From: Pseudarthrobacter sp.
GTDB lineage: Bacteria > Actinomycetota > Actinomycetes > Actinomycetales > Micrococcaceae
Assembly: GCA_013362385.1 (NCBI GenBank)
Contig: JABFWC010000426.1
Location: forward strand, 1-7,554
Length of the DNA stretch: 7,554 nucleotides
Direction: 5' to 3'
Positions within the stretch are counted from its first letter, which is position 1; every line of letters begins with the position of its first letter. Below are positions 5,618-7,554 of this stretch, piece by piece. The notes beneath the pieces are model-generated. The model was not told the origin of the DNA and made no database searches. It saw only the letters and a program-made list of their open reading frames with translations. The translations under genes were made by a program, and so were the position numbers.

Positions 5618-7169
5618 TTCCGGGGTTGCTGGCCGCAGGCCGCGGCTTCCCGCTCCGGCGGGCCCCGCCGTCGCCATTCCCGGGGTCAAGGTTGCCTGGC
5701 TCAATGTCGCCGGACTCGGGTGCTTCCGGTTCCTGGTTCACGCGCTTGGTCCTGCCTTGGCTGACTTCGGCCCCTGCGTGCCGTGGGAGCAGGACGCTGT
5801 CGGCGGTGCTGGCAAGCATCAGGACGGCCATCGCCATGAAGGCACCCCGGAAAGGTCCGGCAGGGTCTTGCGACAGCGGGGCTACCGTCCCGAAGGCCCG
5901 GATCAGCAGGGCTGCCACAGCGATTCCGGAGCCTGTTCCCAGCTGCACCAGCGTGGCGGAGACCGTGTTGGCTGAGGTCAGCTGGGCGGGCGGGATGTCG
6001 GCGTATTGGACCGATGCGTAGGCCGAGAAACCGATGGAGCGGAAGGCCCCGCTGCAGACCAGCAGGATGAACATCAGTGGCTCGGGCGTCTCGGGCGTGA
6101 GGAAGGCGCAGAGGGCGAAGGTTGCCGCTGAGGCCAGGGAGGCGAACACCAGCATTGCCTTGAAACCGAACCGCCGGATCAGCGGGGTGGTGGCAGGCTT
6201 GATGCCGATGTTTCCAACGAAAACCGCCGCCACCAGGACGCCGGCGTGCAGCGGGGACCAGCCAAATCCGGCCTGGAGCATCAGGGGCAGCAGGAACGGG
6301 ACCGAGCTGATGGTGACACGGTAGACGAAACCGCCGGTGGCCATGGCGCGGAACGTGCGGGTTCTGAAGACTTCCAGGTTGAACAACGGATTCGGAGTCC
6401 GGCGCATCCAAAACACTGCCCCGGCCAACGCTGCAACGCCTGTAATGGCGCTCAGGCCCGCCCACGGACCGTCCGGGTGTCTGCTGGCCAGCTCAAGCCC
6501 GGCCACCAGCGCGCCCACGCCAAGCGTAGTCAGCACCATCCCGGGCCAGTCCAGCCGGCGGCCGGGGTCGCCGGGGGCCACCGGAACCAGTCGCAAGGCG
6601 GCGATGAACGCCACAGCGCCCAGCGGAAGATTAACAAGGAAGATCCAATGCCAGGACAGGTACGTGGTAAGTGCGCCGCCCACCAGGGGAGCGAGGACAG
6701 GGGCCAGGAGCCCGGGCCATACCAGGAAGGCAGTGGCGCGCAGCAGATCCGACTTTGGTGTGCCGCGAAGGACCACCAGGGTCCCCACCGGGACCATCAT
6801 GGCTCCGCCGGCGCCCTGGGCAATGCGGCTCAGGGTCAGCGTCAGCAGGTCCTGGCTGGCGGCGCAGGCCAGGGAGGCGAGGGTGAACACAGCGATCGCC
6901 GCGCAGAAGACCCTGCGGGCACCGAACCTTTCAGCAAGCCAGCCACTGATGGGGATGCCGACGGCTACCGTCAGCAGGTACGCCGTCATGGTTACGTTGA
7001 CGTCGGCGGCCGCTATGCCGAAGTCGGTCGAAATGCTGGGGATGGCGGTGGTGAGGACCGTGCCGTCCAGGAACTCCATGAAGAACGTTGCCGCCACCAG
7101 GAGTGCCAGGCGCGGATTCCATACCGCCCCGGTTCCGGCTGCCGGGCCCGCTGTGCTGCTTGCCGCCAT
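5541..7169 (-). CDS. MFS transporter, DHA2 (14-TM, EmrB/QacA-like) drug:H+ antiporter type
   Basis: This 542-residue inner-membrane exporter has about 14 hydrophobic segments between residues 21 and 462. Signatures are LDGTVLTTAIPSI (34-46, motif D1), GWLAERFGARRVF (76-88, motif A), SRIAQGAGGAMMVPVG (114-129, motif B), APVLAPLVGG (156-165, motif C) and WHWIFLVNLPLG (173-184), typical of DHA2 proteins. The substrate is unknown; multidrug efflux is the family default. The ATG at 7169 is preceded by AGGA at a spacing of 7 bases. Residues about 464-542 form an unusual Gly/Pro/Arg-rich tail with no membrane segment (EPEAPESGDIEPGNLDPG...). The last 77 bases of this tail run antisense to recQ. The tail may be a lost stop or a harmless extension. 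A palindrome 40 bases upstream of the start may bind a local regulator. No regulator gene is adjacent within the window. Confidence 0.9.
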   Translation of the reverse strand: MAASSTAGPAAGTGAVWNPRLALLVAATFFMEFLDGTVLTTAIPSISTDFGIAAADVNVTMTAYLLTVAVGIPISGWLAERFGARRVFCAAIAVFTLASLACAASQDLLTLTLSRIAQGAGGAMMVPVGTLVVLRGTPKSDLLRATAFLVWPGLLAPVLAPLVGGALTTYLSWHWIFLVNLPLGAVAFIAALRLVPVAPGDPGRRLDWPGMVLTTLGVGALVAGLELASRHPDGPWAGLSAITGVAALAGAVFWMRRTPNPLFNLEVFRTRTFRAMATGGFVYRVTISSVPFLLPLMLQAGFGWSPLHAGVLVAAVFVGNIGIKPATTPLIRRFGFKAMLVFASLASAATFALCAFLTPETPEPLMFILLVCSGAFRSIGFSAYASVQYADIPPAQLTSANTVSATLVQLGTGSGIAVAALLIRAFGTVAPLSQDPAGPFRGAFMAMAVLMLASTADSVLLPRHAGAEVSQGRTKRVNQEPEAPESGDIEPGNLDPGNGDGGARRSGKPRPAASNPGITRPGPGPKEARLPHRPAGGRAPQR

Positions 7170-7208
7170 CCGCCAATCCTGCCACCGCTGAGGGCCGGGC
7201 GCCCGTGG

Positions 7209-7225
7209 TGTCCGCCGTGCGGACA
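7209..7225. promoter_or_regulatory. Perfect 7-3-7 palindrome upstream of the transporter, candidate operator
   Basis: TGTCCGCCGTGCGGACA has arms TGTCCGC and GCGGACA around CGT, and begins 40 bases upstream of the transporter ATG. A second perfect palindrome, GCCCTGCAGGGC (7243-7254), is centred 31.5 bp further out. Efflux pumps are often controlled by TetR or MarR dimers at such sites, but GC-rich DNA also yields chance palindromes. It could instead form a hairpin in the leader. No -10/-35 was identified here. Confidence 0.35.
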
Positions 7226-7287
7226 GCGCATTCCAAATCCACGCCCTGCAGGGCCATCGAGGAGGCAGCGAGCGCGGCGAAGGAATG

Positions 7288-7381
7288 TTTTCTGTAACGC
7301 GCCATCAGCTTCTGCGGTTTTTTCTGCAACGCGTCATCAGCTTCTGCGGCGCTTGGCGCATTGCGCCATCAGATCCGCGCC
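7288..7381 (-). repeat. Tandem array A: three copies of a 32-bp-period element
   Basis: Copies start at 7288, 7320 and 7352. The first two match in 28 of 30 positions (TTTTCTGyAACGCGyCATCA, then GCTTCTGCGG). The third has diverged but keeps GCGCCATCAG in exact 32-bp phase (7299, 7331, 7363). Its variant also makes a perfect 15-base palindrome, TGGCGCATTGCGCCA (7354-7368). Read on the minus strand the core is TGATGGCGCGTT, which is shared with array B to the right. A period of 32 is not a multiple of 3, so this is not a protein repeat. Confidence 0.8.
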
Positions 7382-7424
7382 GGATGAATGCCTGTGTTTG
7401 TTCGCACCCGCACCTGGGGGATCG

Positions 7425-7552
7425 CGGGTGGTGATGGGGCGTTGTTGGAAGTGGGGCGGGTGGTGATGGGGCGTTGTTGGAAGTGGGGCGGGTGGTGATG
7501 GGGCGTTGTTGGAAGTGGGGCGGGAGGTGATGTGGCGTTCTTGGAGTCATGG
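7425..7552 (+). repeat. Tandem array B: three exact and one diverged copy of a 32-bp repeat
   Basis: Units at 7425-7456, 7457-7488 and 7489-7520 are identical. The fourth, 7521-7552, matches in 24 of 32 positions and ends two bases before the window edge. The unit begins CGGGTGG and contains TGATGGGGCGTTGTTGGAAG. It has 19 G and only 2 C on the plus strand. Exact identity of three copies points to recent expansion. The frame shifts with every unit, so no coding repeat is implied. The array may continue beyond the window. Confidence 0.9.
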
Positions 7553-7554
7553 GT

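Larger units (their letters stand above)
7170..7554. other. Gene-free region of about 385 bases upstream of the transporter
   Basis: I see no credible gene here. Open frames crossing it either run antisense or out of frame into the transporter, or translate the 32-bp repeats in a different frame at each unit. What it holds is two palindromes (7209-7225, 7243-7254), array A (7288-7381), a unique spacer (7382-7424) and array B (7425-7552). It also must contain the transporter promoter, which I could not locate with confidence. Confidence 0.6.

Noticed and set aside
5649..5662. Hairpin CCCGCTCCGGCGGG downstream of recQ as a terminator
   Set aside because: It has a 5-bp stem and no T-run, and it lies inside the transporter tail. 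Chance hairpins are common at this GC content.
7305..7550. Minus-strand open frame of 81 codons rich in Pro/His/Thr
   Set aside because: It translates array B, whose 32-bp unit shifts frame each time. There is no ribosome site and no conserved-looking protein.
7288..7552. CRISPR array
   Set aside because: The repeats are directly adjacent with no unique spacers between units, and the two blocks have opposite orientations.

Overview
The window is high-GC DNA that reads as a chromosomal segment of an actinobacterium. The best guess from protein style is Arthrobacter/Pseudarthrobacter (Micrococcaceae); this is inference from sequence character, not a database match. It carries no rRNA, tRNA, insertion sequence or CRISPR array that I can see.

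Layout. Positions 1-3246 hold four genes on the minus strand, read from right to left. They are a phosphoglucomutase/phosphomannomutase (manB-like, 3246-1828), an uncharacterised 165-residue protein (1821-1324), an NsrR-type Rrf2 repressor (1308-859) and a flavohemoglobin gene hmp (718 to beyond the left edge). The first three are 6 and 15 bases apart and look like one transcript. The 140-base nsrR-hmp gap carries a textbook NsrR-type palindrome, a second perfect palindrome 32 bp away, and a good ribosome binding site. The hmp reading frame is broken just after codon 13. Alignment with known flavohemoglobins indicates exactly 8 missing bases, so this copy is a pseudogene unless the sequence is wrong there.

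Positions 3247-3412 are a divergent promoter region with two DnaA-box-like 9-mers. Both flanking genes have a -10-like hexamer 6-7 bases before the start codon and no Shine-Dalgarno, so both look leaderless. Positions 3413-5617 (+) encode a RecQ helicase with a RecQ-type zinc motif and a C-terminal ComFC-like phosphoribosyltransferase domain, and no visible HRDC domain. A 14-TM MFS drug-efflux-type transporter (7169-5541, minus) converges on recQ and overlaps its last 77 bases through a long disordered C-terminal tail.

Positions 7170-7554 contain no convincing gene but much structure. Two palindromes lie upstream of the transporter, followed by two tandem arrays that both have a 32-bp period. 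The arrays share a core (AACGCSCCATCASC and its complement) and point in opposite directions, forming a seven-copy inverted array that reaches almost to the window edge. This is the most unusual element here and I do not recognise it.

Functionally, the left part links sugar-phosphate metabolism with a nitric-oxide sensor and its detoxification target, and the right part holds a DNA-repair helicase and an exporter. I see no evidence that these form one joint system.
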